A stretch of DNA of 64,000 nucleotides from Arcanobacterium wilhelmae (GCF_029632765.1 NZ_CP121247.1:1674001-1738000), one strand, 5' to 3'. Counted from the stretch's first letter, positions 45,492 to 54,175 are shown. The notes: generated by a model from the letters alone, not told the origin. Numbers and translations: made by a program.

Positions 45492-46094
45492 TTAGTTCAG
45501 TTCGCCACCACGATAAAGTTCCGCGGCACGCAGGAACTCTTCGGAGGTGACGATCATGGCAGTCTTCCGGCGAGTCACTTCCGTAGCAAGCGGGTGCATA
45601 TCGTTCTTAATCCATGCTGGCTCTACCTGCGCCAGTACTGAGGTGAGGTGAGCGGAATCTGCCAGCACCTTCCCGAAATCACCTGAGTATGCACCTTCGA
45701 ACACGTTCGCCCACTCCTGGCGAACCTGATCTGGGCTCGCCTTGACCTCACGCTCACTGACCTGCTTCGCCGCGGCGAGCCGCTCACTGACAGCATCCGG
45801 GTAACGGCGAATCCACTCGCTCAAGAGGAAACCGCGCCACAGAATGCCCGGGAGGGAATCTTCTGGTGAGCGCACCCACGATTCAGCAATCACATCGATG
45901 CCCTCGGATCGGACCATTGCAAGAATACGATCATCCACTCCCGGATCATCCTCGCGAAACACCCCCGGTAGTGGCACGATGGCCTGCGCCGTGGTGTGCG
46001 CGAGTTCGGAGTTGTACGCGGTATCCGTTTCGCCTGGGATCCGCTCAATCTGTTCAGGTTCAAGCTGGGCTGGACGCCGTGGATGTGATGACAT
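45492..46094 (-). CDS. Conserved hypothetical protein (200 aa)
   Basis: A soluble, acidic protein starting MSSHPRRPAQLEPEQIERIPGETD, with helical segments ILAMVRSEGIDVIAESWVRSPEDSLPGILWRGFLLSEW. It resembles uncharacterised actinobacterial proteins encoded near ppk or mutT. No catalytic motif was recognised. AAAGGAG lies 6 nt before the ATG. Confidence 0.75.
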   Translation of the reverse strand: MSSHPRRPAQLEPEQIERIPGETDTAYNSELAHTTAQAIVPLPGVFREDDPGVDDRILAMVRSEGIDVIAESWVRSPEDSLPGILWRGFLLSEWIRRYPDAVSERLAAAKQVSEREVKASPDQVRQEWANVFEGAYSGDFGKVLADSAHLTSVLAQVEPAWIKNDMHPLATEVTRRKTAMIVTSEEFLRAAELYRGGELN

Positions 46095-46266
46095 GGCTAC
46101 TCCTTTGTGTTGCCCTTATTCTCTCTCACTTGCGCCCCCTCCGCGAGTGCGATTCAAAATCTGTGGATCGAAACCGCAAAAAGCGAAATTGTGGAAAACT
46201 TCCGCGCTTGCACTTCGCATATTTCGCACAGACGCGCTAAAGTGTGTAAGCGGATAATTTATCCAT

Positions 46267-46339
46267 GGGCCTCTAGCTCAATTGGCAGAGCAGTGGACTT
46301 TTAATCCATGGGTTGTGGGTTCGAGTCCCACGGGGCCTA
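46267..46339 (+). tRNA. tRNA-Lys (anticodon TTT)
   Basis: A 73-nt cloverleaf. Acceptor GGGCCTC pairs with GGGGCCT (two G-U), the D-arm is TAGCTCAATTGGCAGAGCA, the anticodon loop CTTTTAA gives TTT, and the T-arm is GTGGGTTCGAGTCCCAC. CCA is not encoded. Confidence 0.95.
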
Positions 46340-46340
46340 C

Positions 46341-46370
46341 AGAAAAGCGGCGATTTCTCGCCGCTTTTCT
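46341..46370 (+). terminator. Terminator of tRNA-Lys
   Basis: Inverted arms AGAAAAGCGGCGA and TCGCCGCTTTTCT follow the tRNA directly; the right arm carries TTTT. Confidence 0.8.
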
Positions 46371-46511
46371 CGTGTTTTCACCGTCGTCACTCAGCAATGA
46401 CACCGCAATCTCACGGCCGTGCGCGAAACGCTATCGTCCCATTCTGCAACGTCCTGCGCCTTGCCCGTTCCGACGAGCCCCAGCGAATACTGCGGTTCAC
46501 ATGGTCAGCTT

Positions 46512-47366
46512 TCAGTCCAGCTCCACATCCGCGAACAGTCCCAGATGATCTGAGATCGTAAATCGGCGGGTGTGCGCATCGTGGGCAGTCACCCCGACGC
46601 CGAGGACATAGTCGAGCTGCTCCGAGGGCTCCGAGGCAGGGAAAGTCAGGCCCTCTGCCAGAAGTTTGAATTGTGGGAGTGACTCCCCCATCCACCATGG
46701 GCGCTCATCCTTTACAAGCTCCGCCGCCTTTGCAAGTAGGTGCGTGCTGATTTCATTCACGATGGAGGGCCCGGTATTCAAATCTCCAGTCAGAATCATT
46801 GCGGGAAGATTCTCACCGAGATCGGAAACACGAGCTCCACCCTCGAATGCGGGGCCGTTACTCCCCTTCACACGCGCAACGCGCGCGAATCCTGCGAGCG
46901 CAACGGCCAGCTGAACGCGAAGCGTAATCGTCGATGCCTCAAGATGGGTATTTCCGAAGATCAGCGGCTTACCCGAATCGGCCGTTTCGATATAGGTCAC
47001 CCGGCGCGGTTGCTCCGGCTTGAAACGCAGGCCTGCCACATATCCCTTCTGACCGGTGCGCAACGCCCACTGCACCTTGGGCAGCTCGAGATCATGGACC
47101 CGAGTAATCGGCTTACGGGAGAGAATCGCGATGCCCGTTCCGAACGTGGTGCGGGAGAAGTGGTGGTACATCCCCAGTTCGTCGGCGAGGATCTTCGCCT
47201 GGTCGGCGAAGTTGGATCGCATGTGGAGCCGATCCGCTTCCTGAAGCGAAAGTAGGTCGAGGTTTTCCTCTGCGAGTTCCCCTGCGAGGGTAACGAGCGC
47301 CTTCGACGACGGTCGCCACCCGTCTGAAGTAGTTCCGTATTGCAGGTTGAAGGTACCGATGCGCAT
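46512..47366 (-). CDS. Endonuclease/exonuclease/phosphatase-family protein
   Basis: A 284-aa protein of the EEP superfamily. The metal and catalytic motifs are visible: GTFNLQYG at the start, LQEAD, NTHLEAS, LTGDLNTGPS and the terminal SDHLGLFADVEL. The substrate is unknown (DNA repair-type or phosphodiesterase). The ATG at 47366, one nucleotide after the msrB stop, is preferred because MRIGTFNLQ is the canonical start. The frame from 47405 lies inside msrB. Confidence 0.85.
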   Translation of the reverse strand: MRIGTFNLQYGTTSDGWRPSSKALVTLAGELAEENLDLLSLQEADRLHMRSNFADQAKILADELGMYHHFSRTTFGTGIAILSRKPITRVHDLELPKVQWALRTGQKGYVAGLRFKPEQPRRVTYIETADSGKPLIFGNTHLEASTITLRVQLAVALAGFARVARVKGSNGPAFEGGARVSDLGENLPAMILTGDLNTGPSIVNEISTHLLAKAAELVKDERPWWMGESLPQFKLLAEGLTFPASEPSEQLDYVLGVGVTAHDAHTRRFTISDHLGLFADVELD

Positions 47367-47367
47367 C

Positions 47368-47805
47368 TTAGCCCTCCGATCCAGAAACCGAGCCATCCTC
47401 CGCAACGAAGGTCAGGCACGCAGAGTTCATGCAGTAGCGCAAGCCGGTTGGCGTTTGGGGTGCGTCGGGAAAAACATGGCCGAGGTGCGAGCCGCAGTTT
47501 GCGCAACGAACCTCAGTGCGTGGACGCCCAGGAAGCGATGTATCCTCCACGTATTCGACAGCGTCTTTCTCATCAGGGTCGAAGAACGATGGCCATCCAC
47601 AGAACGAATCGAACTTGGTTTCTGAGGTGAAGAGTTCTGCCCCGCAAGCCTTACACAGGTACATTCCGGAACGATGTTCGTTGAGGAGTGCTCCAGTGCC
47701 GGGCATCTCAGTGCCAGCGGTCCGCAGGATGTTGTATTCGAGAGGAGTGAGCTTCGCCTTCCACTCTTCTTCGCTACGTGCACCTGGATAGTTCTTCTCA
47801 GTCAT
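47368..47805 (-). CDS. msrB: Peptide-methionine (R)-S-oxide reductase
   Basis: A 145-aa enzyme that reduces the R-sulfoxide of oxidised methionine. Zinc cysteines are in CKACG and CANCG, the substrate Trp is in CGWPSF, and the catalytic Cys is in RYCMNSA. The ATG at 47805 gives the normal length and has AAGGAG 7 nt upstream. It overlaps the upstream MscS gene by 8 bp. Confidence 0.93.
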   Translation of the reverse strand: MTEKNYPGARSEEEWKAKLTPLEYNILRTAGTEMPGTGALLNEHRSGMYLCKACGAELFTSETKFDSFCGWPSFFDPDEKDAVEYVEDTSLPGRPRTEVRCANCGSHLGHVFPDAPQTPTGLRYCMNSACLTFVAEDGSVSGSEG

Positions 47806-49591
47806 GATCTGCTCCTTGCCCCGCGGAATCGCCCGCGGCATCGTCAGATTGTATCGCGGCGGGATTGCCCTTCGCCGCGATCTTGGCCTCATCGACCTTG
47901 CGGTTGCGTTCCTCGTAGGCTTCTTCACCTGGACCTGCATAGGTTTCGGCTCGTTGTTCGTTCTCAGGCGAACCAGAGAACAATGAAGCCTCGTGCCCGG
48001 GTTTCACGTTCGCGGTTGTGGTGACCGGCGAGGTGAGCGGGGTTTCTTTACTCTCACCCGCAACCGGTTCGTCCATCCGCTCCGCGATCGGGGTGCGCTT
48101 GAACTTCCCTGACGAGGCGAACTCCCGAGCCGCCTTCGCGATCGACTTTCCTCGGCTCACGCCCTTCCCCGACGACGATCCCGCCTTGTGCTCCTCTGCG
48201 CCACTCGTTTCCGACTCGGATTTCGCTTGCTCAGCCTTCTGGGCAATCGCTTCCATTTCTGTTGCCGTGAGCACACGGGTGGATTCGGAATCCTGCTGAA
48301 CAAGTTCCGAAGTGGATGAAAAGTGGGGAACGGCCGGCTGCGGACGGACCGACTCAGCGTTTTTGAGCCGTTGCTCTTGCGCGATCCGTGCCTCAACCAG
48401 TGCCGTTGTTGCCTTGCCCGAATCTTCGATCGAAATATTCTCGTGCCAGTAATCGCGGCGGTGAGGAATCGCTTGGCGCGCTTCCTTCTGGATCCACAGC
48501 ACGATTTGTTCACGCAGGTAGTTCTTCAAATCCACGAGAGTTGACGAATCCTTGGCGGAAATCACCGCACGCACAGTGAGGGTGCCGCCGCTGGCATCGT
48601 TGACCTGGAATACGCCCAGGCGCCCATCCCACAGATCCGACCCTGCAAGGAGACGCTCCACTTCGAGCCGCATCGCACGCACGGGAACCGCCCAATCCAC
48701 TTGCCACGTGACATCGCCGTACATTTCCGGAGCGCGCCTCGTCCAGTTCTGGAAGGGCTGGGAGGTGAGACGTTGCGAGGGGACGATAATGCGGCGCCCA
48801 TCCCAGATTGCCAGCACCACATAGGTGAGCGTGATTTCCTCGACTGTGGTGTAGTTGCCGTCAAAATCGACGATATCTCCAACACGGATCGAATCAGAGA
48901 ATGCGAGCTGAAGGCCGGCGAACACATTACTGAGGGTGCCTTGGGCCGCAATACCAACAACCACCGACATCACTCCTGCAGAGGCGAGCAACGAGGCGCC
49001 TGCCGCCCGAGCGCCCGGGAAGGTGAGTAGCACTGCTGCGAAACCAATCAACCAAATCGCGACGATAATCACCCTGTGAAGGATTTGGGTTTGGGTTTCG
49101 ATCCTGGCGGCTTTCGAGCTCGAAAGCTCACTCACTCGCGCGTAGATCGATGTGACAATCCCCTTGGCCACCGATGCAACGAGATAGGTGACCGCGATGA
49201 TCGTCAAAATCAAGAACATTTGGCTCGAATAGGCAAACCACCACGGCTCGACGTCTGGCGAAACATTGGACGCTGCGAAGTTGAAGCCCACCCACGCGCC
49301 AACCACGATCAGCAGCAGATCGATCGGACGGGCCACCGCGTGCACAACCGGCTTCAAGTGCTTCTGGCGCGCAAAAACCGCAGTGAGGATGCCGATCGTC
49401 ACCAACCCGATGACCAGTCCAGCCAGGGCGCCAACACCCACTCCGATCACAAGTTGAACGACGTCGAAACTGGCTTCGACAACGTCGTGCGCTTTTTCTT
49501 CCAGCGACGACGGCGAAGGCGCAGGTGACGGCGACGGCGACTGGGCCACGAACCGCGCTAGAACTTCTTGAGCAAACTGTTGGGTGATCAT
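47798..49591 (-). CDS. MscS-family mechanosensitive channel
   Basis: A 597-aa membrane protein. Four or so helices (about residues 45-215) lead to the pore helix and beta domain GVMSVVVGIAAQGTLSNVFAG…GDIVDFDGNYTTVEEITL, the MscS signature. A long charged, probably disordered C-terminus of about 200 residues follows, unusual in length. It should release osmolytes on osmotic downshock. TAGGCT (49598-49603) ends 7 nt before the ATG, so it is probably leaderless. Confidence 0.88.
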   Translation of the reverse strand: MITQQFAQEVLARFVAQSPSPSPAPSPSSLEEKAHDVVEASFDVVQLVIGVGVGALAGLVIGLVTIGILTAVFARQKHLKPVVHAVARPIDLLLIVVGAWVGFNFAASNVSPDVEPWWFAYSSQMFLILTIIAVTYLVASVAKGIVTSIYARVSELSSSKAARIETQTQILHRVIIVAIWLIGFAAVLLTFPGARAAGASLLASAGVMSVVVGIAAQGTLSNVFAGLQLAFSDSIRVGDIVDFDGNYTTVEEITLTYVVLAIWDGRRIIVPSQRLTSQPFQNWTRRAPEMYGDVTWQVDWAVPVRAMRLEVERLLAGSDLWDGRLGVFQVNDASGGTLTVRAVISAKDSSTLVDLKNYLREQIVLWIQKEARQAIPHRRDYWHENISIEDSGKATTALVEARIAQEQRLKNAESVRPQPAVPHFSSTSELVQQDSESTRVLTATEMEAIAQKAEQAKSESETSGAEEHKAGSSSGKGVSRGKSIAKAAREFASSGKFKRTPIAERMDEPVAGESKETPLTSPVTTTANVKPGHEASLFSGSPENEQRAETYAGPGEEAYEERNRKVDEAKIAAKGNPAAIQSDDAAGDSAGQGADHD

Positions 49592-49718
49592 GCCTCCAGC
49601 CTACCGAAGCGAGTATGACAGTTTTTGGAGTTCATTCGCATTTCATTCACCACACACCCGACAAAACGCTGCAAAACAGCCATTTTCAGGATGTGACACA
49701 CGACACGCCATTTCAATT

Positions 49719-49748
49719 TTGCAAACCTTGCAGAGTTCAGGCTAAGCT
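49719..49748 (+). promoter_or_regulatory. Probable promoter of the tRNA-Glu-Asp-Phe cluster
   Basis: TTGCAA (49719-49724) and TAAGCT (49743-49748) are 18 bp apart, and the first tRNA begins 60 bp downstream. No other candidate is seen between the mscS start and tRNA-Glu. Confidence 0.5.
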
Positions 49749-49807
49749 TAAACCCGTTCCACCGAGGATTCGGAACAAGCGAACGGCCAACTCGGTTGGT
49801 GGTTCAA

Positions 49808-49880
49808 GCCCCTATCGTCTAGCGGCCTAGGACCCCGCCCTTTCACGGCGGTAGCACCGGTTCGAATCCGGTTGGGGGTA
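49808..49880 (+). tRNA. tRNA-Glu (anticodon TTC)
   Basis: A 73-nt cloverleaf. Acceptor GCCCCTA pairs with TGGGGGT, the anticodon loop CTTTCAC gives TTC, and the T-arm is ACCGGTTCGAATCCGGT. CCA is not encoded. Confidence 0.95.
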
Positions 49881-49913
49881 CGGCTTCTCCAGAAGCTTGC
49901 GAAAGCAAAATCT

Positions 49914-49987
49914 GGCCCTGTAGCGCAGTTGGTTAGCGCGCCGCCCTGTCACGGCGGAGGTCGCGGGTTCAAGTCCCGTCAGGGTCG
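49914..49987 (+). tRNA. tRNA-Asp (anticodon GTC)
   Basis: A 74-nt cloverleaf. Acceptor GGCCCTG pairs with CAGGGTC, discriminator G, anticodon loop CTGTCAC gives GTC. It lies 33 bp after tRNA-Glu. Confidence 0.95.
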
Positions 49988-49997
49988 CAGAAGAATC

Positions 49998-50019
49998 GCC
50001 CGGTTTCCGGGCTATTTTT
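49998..50019 (+). terminator. Weak terminator or processing hairpin between tRNA-Asp and tRNA-Phe
   Basis: Stem GCCCGG/CCGGGC with loop TTT is followed by TATTTTT. tRNA-Phe begins 6 bp later, so partial read-through must supply it unless it has its own promoter. Confidence 0.55.
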
Positions 50020-50025
50020 CTCACT

Positions 50026-50098
50026 GGCTCTGTAGCTCAGTTGGTAGAGCGTTCGACTGAAAATCGAAAGGTCACCGGATCGACGCCGGTCGGAGCCA
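50026..50098 (+). tRNA. tRNA-Phe (anticodon GAA)
   Basis: A 73-nt cloverleaf. Acceptor GGCTCTG pairs with CGGAGCC, anticodon loop CTGAAAA gives GAA. The T-loop is ATCGACG, with A at position 54 where T is usual; similar tRNA-Phe genes occur in other actinobacteria. Confidence 0.95.
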
Positions 50099-50104
50099 CA
50101 AATA

Positions 50105-50127
50105 CCCCGCTTCGGCGGGGTTTTTTT
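50105..50127 (+). terminator. Terminator of the tRNA cluster
   Basis: Stem CCCCGC/GCGGGG with a TTCG tetraloop is followed by seven T, directly after tRNA-Phe. Confidence 0.92.
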
Positions 50128-50258
50128 GTCCCCGCTCCAGCGCCGCAACAACGGCTCGCCTCACATACCCGCGACCGGCATCGGTGCCCTGTCCTCTATA
50201 ATGTCTGGCGGACGCATGCTACACACGGCCCGCTTGAAGGCTCGCGAGAGGAGCACCA

Positions 50259-50768
50259 ATGAACGCCCCAGAACTCACACGCCTCCTTGAAGGAAACGCA
50301 CGTTTCGCCGCCAACACCCCAGATCAACCGCCGGAAAATCTGCTTCCTCAGCTTGTGGCCGGCCAGCATCCGTTCGCAGCGGTGTTTGCGTGCGCAGATT
50401 CACGCGTGGCTCCTGAGATCATTTTCAACCAGCCCCTCGGGGCAATTTTCACTGTCCGCACAGCCGGGCACGTGATCGACGATGCAGTGATCGCCTCGCT
50501 CGAGTATGCGGTCGACACCCTGGGAGTTGGCCTGGTGGCGGTCGTCGCGCACGAGAACTGCGGCGCCGTAAAAGCGGCACTTGCCGCCCCGGCGTCGGGA
50601 ATGTTGGCGCAGGCGATTGCGCCCGTCGTCACTGACGCGAACCGCACCGGCGCTGACGTCGAGCGGGCCCACGCCCGCGAAACCGCACGCCTACTCGCAA
50701 CTCGCCTGAACGCGCCAGTTCGCGCGCTGCGCTACTCTCTTTCCACTGGAAAAACCGAGGTTCTCTAG
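50259..50768 (+). CDS. Beta-class carbonic anhydrase
   Basis: A 169-aa zinc enzyme that interconverts CO2 and bicarbonate, for anaplerotic and biosynthetic carboxylations. The zinc ligands are in FACADSRV (with the Asp-Arg dyad) and HENCGAV. At 169 aa it is at the short end for the family. GAGGAG lies 5 nt before the ATG, and TATAAT at 50197-50202 may be the -10 box. Confidence 0.92.
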   Translation: MNAPELTRLLEGNARFAANTPDQPPENLLPQLVAGQHPFAAVFACADSRVAPEIIFNQPLGAIFTVRTAGHVIDDAVIASLEYAVDTLGVGLVAVVAHENCGAVKAALAAPASGMLAQAIAPVVTDANRTGADVERAHARETARLLATRLNAPVRALRYSLSTGKTEVL

Positions 50769-50793
50769 GAGCCCCAGCCCAGCCCGCCCGGGT

Positions 50794-50881
50794 GAAACCC
50801 CTGGCACGGGCCGGGAGCACTTCGCGTGAGTATCGCACAAGACCGCCGCGCCGCGAAACCCCTGGCGCTGGCCGGGAGTAC
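50794..50881. repeat. Pair of 27-bp imperfect direct repeats
   Basis: GAAACCCCTGGC…GGCCGGGAGyAC occurs at 50794-50820 and 50855-50881, after the carbonic anhydrase gene. Nothing else is seen in the 256-bp gap 50769-51024, apart from the next gene's promoter. Confidence 0.7.
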
Positions 50882-51024
50882 AGCACAAACCTCAAGCACC
50901 AGCCAGAGCGAACATTCCCAACTAACGTGCGACCCAACCACACATGCACGGTAACTTCAGCACGGGTGCACGCCTAGGTACGAGCACCCAGATCGAGCCG
51001 TGAACGCCAACGTAGACTGGCACT

Positions 51025-51642
51025 ATGAACGTGATGTGGGATATGGGCGGAACGCTCATCGATACGTACTCACCGGTCAACACGATGCTGGCAGGCAAGG
51101 TCGCCGACGCCGGTGGGCAGATTACTCCCGAACGCGTCGCCACGCTGACGCGGCGCTCGATCTCTTCCGCAATCCAGACCCTCGCCCAGCGTTTCGACCT
51201 ATCCGAAGGCGAGCTACACGCCTCCTATGACGCATTAAAAGCCTCGTGGGAGAGGGAGCCGGCGCCCCTCATCGCGGGAGCTCGCGAGGCACTCGAGGCG
51301 ATCGTCGCTGGCGGCGGGGCGAACATGATCGTCACGCATCGCGACCGCCCGTCCGCCACCACACTGCTCGAGCAACACGAGCTGGCGCACCTCATTTCCG
51401 ATATGGTCTGCGCGCCCGACGGCTTCCCCCGCAAACCCGACCCTGCAATGTTCCGTGAGATGCTCTCGCGCACCGGACTCGCGCCCGAGAAAGCGATCGC
51501 CGTTGGCGACCGCGAAATCGACATTACCGCCGCCCGCTCCGCTGGCCTGCGCGCAGCTCTCCTCGCTCCCGCCGGCCGCCGCGTTCGTACCGACGCCGAC
51601 TGGACGATCCGCTCGCTCGCGGAAGTACCCATGCTCAGCTGA
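51025..51642 (+). CDS. HAD-superfamily hydrolase, altered motif I
   Basis: A 205-aa HAD-IA type protein. Motif I is WDMGGTL (nucleophile Asp6), motif II Thr is in MIVTHRD, motif III Lys is in RKPDP, and motif IV is GDREIDITAA. The second Asp of DxDGT, the usual general acid, is Gly here. The substrate is unknown. TAGACT (51013-51018) ends 7 nt before the ATG and there is no Shine-Dalgarno, so leaderless translation is likely. Confidence 0.85.
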   Translation: MNVMWDMGGTLIDTYSPVNTMLAGKVADAGGQITPERVATLTRRSISSAIQTLAQRFDLSEGELHASYDALKASWEREPAPLIAGAREALEAIVAGGGANMIVTHRDRPSATTLLEQHELAHLISDMVCAPDGFPRKPDPAMFREMLSRTGLAPEKAIAVGDREIDITAARSAGLRAALLAPAGRRVRTDADWTIRSLAEVPMLS

Positions 51643-51688
51643 GCCACCGACGTCAACCCACGACCCACCGACGTCGGGCCACTAGTTA

Positions 51689-51762
51689 CGTGCAGAACTC
51701 TGTCAGTTCGTCCAGGCGTTGCGCATGCAGCAACGCCTCGCCCGATTGATTGAGTTACGCAC
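51689..51762. repeat. Second hairpin repeat family, copy A
   Basis: A 74-bp palindrome-like sequence with outer arms CGTGCAGAACTC/GAGTTACGCACA (imperfect) and an inner perfect stem GGCGTTGC/GCAACGCC. It lies between the convergent HAD and tpx genes, flanked by ACCGACGTCGGGC-type motifs. Related copies are at 60943 and 61130. Confidence 0.75.
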
Positions 51763-51876
51763 AAGCTACGGTTGCGCACCAGAAGCGCCCCACCGACGTC
51801 GACCCACGGCCCACCGACGTCGGGCGTGGCAAAGCCGGCGGAAGCGAACGCAACCGCCGGCTTTGATGCGAATAAC

Positions 51877-52374
51877 TTACTTCAGCGCAGCAACGGCGGA
51901 ATCGTAATCCGGCTCCTCGGTGAGCTCAGCAACCTGCTCGGTGTAGACGACCTTGCCCGCTTCGTCGAGAACGACGACCGCGCGCGAAAGCAGACCAGCG
52001 AACGCGCCTCCCTCGAGAGTCACACCGTAATCCTCGCCGAATGTGGAACGGAAAGCCGACGCCGGAAGCACATCCTCCAGCCCCTCAGCCACACAGAAAC
52101 GCGATGCTGCGAACGGCAGATCCATTGATACGCACAGCACCACAGTGTTATCCAGCGAGGAAGCAAGCTGGTTAAAGCGGCGGACCGACGCCGCACACGT
52201 GGACGTATCCAGCGACGGGAAAATATTGAGAACAACACGCTGACCCGCAAAATCCGCAAGCGTCAGATCAGCCAAATCCTGGCCAACCAGCGTGAAATCA
52301 GGGGCCGATGAGCCGACCTCGGGAAGAGAACCAACGGTAGTCGCGGCATTGCCGCCAATGGTAATCTGTGTCAT
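51877..52374 (-). CDS. tpx: Thiol peroxidase (atypical 2-Cys peroxiredoxin)
   Basis: A 165-aa peroxiredoxin. Peroxidatic Cys60 is in [10 protein letters not shown] and resolving Cys94 in [12 protein letters not shown], the Tpx arrangement. It reduces lipid and hydrogen peroxides with thioredoxin. TACCAT lies 8 nt before the ATG without an obvious Shine-Dalgarno. Confidence 0.95.
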   Translation of the reverse strand: MTQITIGGNAATTVGSLPEVGSSAPDFTLVGQDLADLTLADFAGQRVVLNIFPSLDTSTCAASVRRFNQLASSLDNTVVLCVSMDLPFAASRFCVAEGLEDVLPASAFRSTFGEDYGVTLEGGAFAGLLSRAVVVLDEAGKVVYTEQVAELTEEPDYDSAVAALK

Positions 52375-52522
52375 AGGTCCTATGGTAGGAGTGCGCCAAC
52401 CAAGGTGTGAGCCGTGAACGCCAAGAGCGTATTTTCACATCGCTCGCGCAGAAAAAGAGCGTGTCTTATACCATAGGGAGATAGCAGTGGCGCGGAGTGC
52501 GCGCGACATTAAGGAGCCTAAC

Positions 52523-52927
52523 GTGACAACCCAAAATAACCCCACGCCCGGTTCGTCCATCGGCGAGCTGGTTGCGAAAATCACCGCACAGTTCTCCGCG
52601 CTCGTGCGCGACGAACTCAAGTACGCCACCGTCCAGCTCCAGGCGAAAGTGACCAAACTCGGTGTCGGCGGCGCGATCCTCGCCGTCGTCGGCGTGCTCG
52701 CCTTCTACCTGCTCACGCTCCTGTTCGGCGCCGCAGTGGCAGGCTTCGCTACCATCATGCCGGTGTGGGCATCTTTCCTCACCGTGGCAGGCATTTTGCT
52801 CCTGATCATGATTATTCTGGCGCTGGTCGCGCTGGCAAAAATTAAGTCGTCGAAGCAAAACGTTGTCGACCCGAAGGCGGGCCTGACAAAAGACGTCGAC
52901 GCAGTAAAGAAGGGATTTACCAAGTGA
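52523..52927 (+). CDS. Holin-superfamily-like membrane protein (DUF1469)
   Basis: A 134-aa protein with an N-terminal amphipathic stretch (IGELVAKITAQFSALVRDELKYA), two membrane helices (about residues 50-73 and 80-105) and a Lys-rich tail. It matches the actinobacterial 'phage holin family' DUF1469 pattern, which is a normal chromosomal gene, not a prophage marker. The GTG at 52523 with AAGGAG 7 nt upstream is preferred over the GTG at 52487. It overlaps the next gene by 4 bp. Confidence 0.82.
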   Translation: MTTQNNPTPGSSIGELVAKITAQFSALVRDELKYATVQLQAKVTKLGVGGAILAVVGVLAFYLLTLLFGAAVAGFATIMPVWASFLTVAGILLLIMIILALVALAKIKSSKQNVVDPKAGLTKDVDAVKKGFTK

Positions 52928-53283
52928 CTGAAGCAGCGAACAAGGTGCAAGCAGCCGCCGATGCGGCTCGCAAATCCGCCAAGGATTACGAAGTCCACAA
53001 CGACGCACCGGATAACCGAACGCCCGAGCAGATCGAAAAGGATATGCAGCGCGTGCGCGAGGAAATGACCGCCACCGTGAACGAACTCGCAGCGAAGCTC
53101 GATCCGAAGCGTCTCGGCGAAGATGCGAAGGCCGCCGCTTTCGCGAAGGTCGATGAGGCCAAGGCAAAGGCCACCGGGCTCGTGGACGACGCCAAGAACG
53201 GCGACCGCAAGGCCATCGCCATCCTCGCTGCCGCCGGCACCGTGGTGCTCGGCCTGGTTGCCCGAGCAATCTTCAAGAAGTAA
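52924..53283 (+). CDS. DUF3618 protein
   Basis: A 119-aa protein. The central segment RTPEQIEKDMQRVREEMTAT followed by VNELAAKLDP is the DUF3618 signature, and a hydrophobic C-terminal helix anchors it in the membrane. It regularly follows a DUF1469 gene in actinobacteria. GTGA overlap with the upstream gene. Function unknown, probably envelope-associated. Confidence 0.85.
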   Translation: MTEAANKVQAAADAARKSAKDYEVHNDAPDNRTPEQIEKDMQRVREEMTATVNELAAKLDPKRLGEDAKAAAFAKVDEAKAKATGLVDDAKNGDRKAIAILAAAGTVVLGLVARAIFKK

Positions 53284-53433
53284 CGCACCGAACGCTACTC
53301 ATTTCGAGACAGTTCGGCCCTGGCGAACATCCCACGTAGAGTTCACGCGCGGAAACGAGTAAACTGGGGCCGGAAATTGATGTGAAACATTTGGGGTGTG
53401 ATGCCCCTTCGAGAGTTGAGGGAGGTCGAGCCT

Positions 53434-53643
53434 ATGGGGCGCGGCCGTCAGAGAGCCAAGCAGCGTAAAGTGGCACGCGATCTAAAGTACTTCAGCCCAG
53501 AAACCGATTACCAGGCACTCGAGCGCGAACTTACTTCCCACAATGAGAAGGACGAAAGCGCCGACGATTGGGACGAGTACGATCCGGATCGCTACGAGGT
53601 TCCCCCAGCAACTGATGACTGGGATGACGACGACTGGAAGTAA
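53434..53643 (+). CDS. DUF3073 protein
   Basis: A 69-aa protein starting MGRGRQRAKQRKVARDLKYFSP, the family hallmark, with an acidic Asp/Trp-rich end. Function unknown; it is nearly universal in actinobacteria. GGGAGG lies 8 nt before this ATG, which is preferred over the frame from 53398. Confidence 0.9.
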   Translation: MGRGRQRAKQRKVARDLKYFSPETDYQALERELTSHNEKDESADDWDEYDPDRYEVPPATDDWDDDDWK

Positions 53644-53663
53644 TTTCCGATCGTGCTGACGTG

Positions 53664-53699
53664 AGTGGAGGGCGAGGCCTGTTGGCCTCGCCCTCCACT
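53664..53699 (+). terminator. Terminator of the DUF3073 gene
   Basis: A perfect 16-bp stem (AGTGGAGGGCGAGGCC and complement) with loop TGTT, 20 nt after the stop codon. Confidence 0.8.
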
Positions 53700-53783
53700 A
53701 CATTCACATCCGAGAGCCCACATATGCGGTTGAGCATTCAGCCAAGCACGCTCGCGACGCGCCCTAGCTTGCTTCACGTACAT

Positions 53784-53815
53784 GTGGTTGGGCCGGCTAG
53801 AACCGGACCAACCAC
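53784..53815 (-). terminator. Terminator of the gdhA operon
   Basis: Arms GTGGTTGGGCCGG and CCGGACCAACCAC (one mismatch) with loop CTAGAA directly abut the stop codon of the minus-strand sterol-carrier-like gene. Confidence 0.6.
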
Positions 53816-54174
53816 TCAAATTCCGAGCTGTGCCGGGCCGAATAACGGCATGTACGGGCTCAAATCCGCACGATTCCCCGAATGCGAGATCGCGAACTCG
53901 TCCACCTCGCGCCCCAGAACCAGATCAAGCCACGTCTGACCGGCCATCTCCACCACATTCGGCGGCGTACCACGGCGATGATTCACACCCTCAATTGCCT
54001 GCACAGCGCCAATCCACGGTACGCGGATCTCCACCGCATGCCCCGGATGACGCTCCGCAAACTCCTCGAGAGCAAACCGCACCGCCGTCGCCAGCGTCTG
54101 CTTCGACACCTCTCCCCCGCGCACGTACACACGCAAAGCCTCCAGTCCTTCCTCGGAAGAAATCCGGCGCTTCA

Positions 54175-54175
<1 letters not shown>
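53816..54175 (-). CDS. Sterol-carrier-family-like protein
   Basis: A 119-aa protein with VEIRVPWIGAVQAIEGVNHRRGTPPNVVE followed by TWLDL, then RADLSPYMPL. This matches the short actinobacterial 'sterol carrier family protein', whose ligand is not known. The ATG overlaps the gdhA stop (TAATG), indicating translational coupling. Confidence 0.78.

Noticed and set aside
50026..50098. Unusual A54 in the tRNA-Phe T-loop
   Set aside because: I recall similar tRNA-Phe sequences in other actinobacteria, so I do not count it as novel; the rest of the tRNA is normal.
52523..53283. Prophage remnant (holin gene)
   Set aside because: The DUF1469 'holin-like' and DUF3618 pair is a normal chromosomal unit in actinobacteria and no other phage gene is near.
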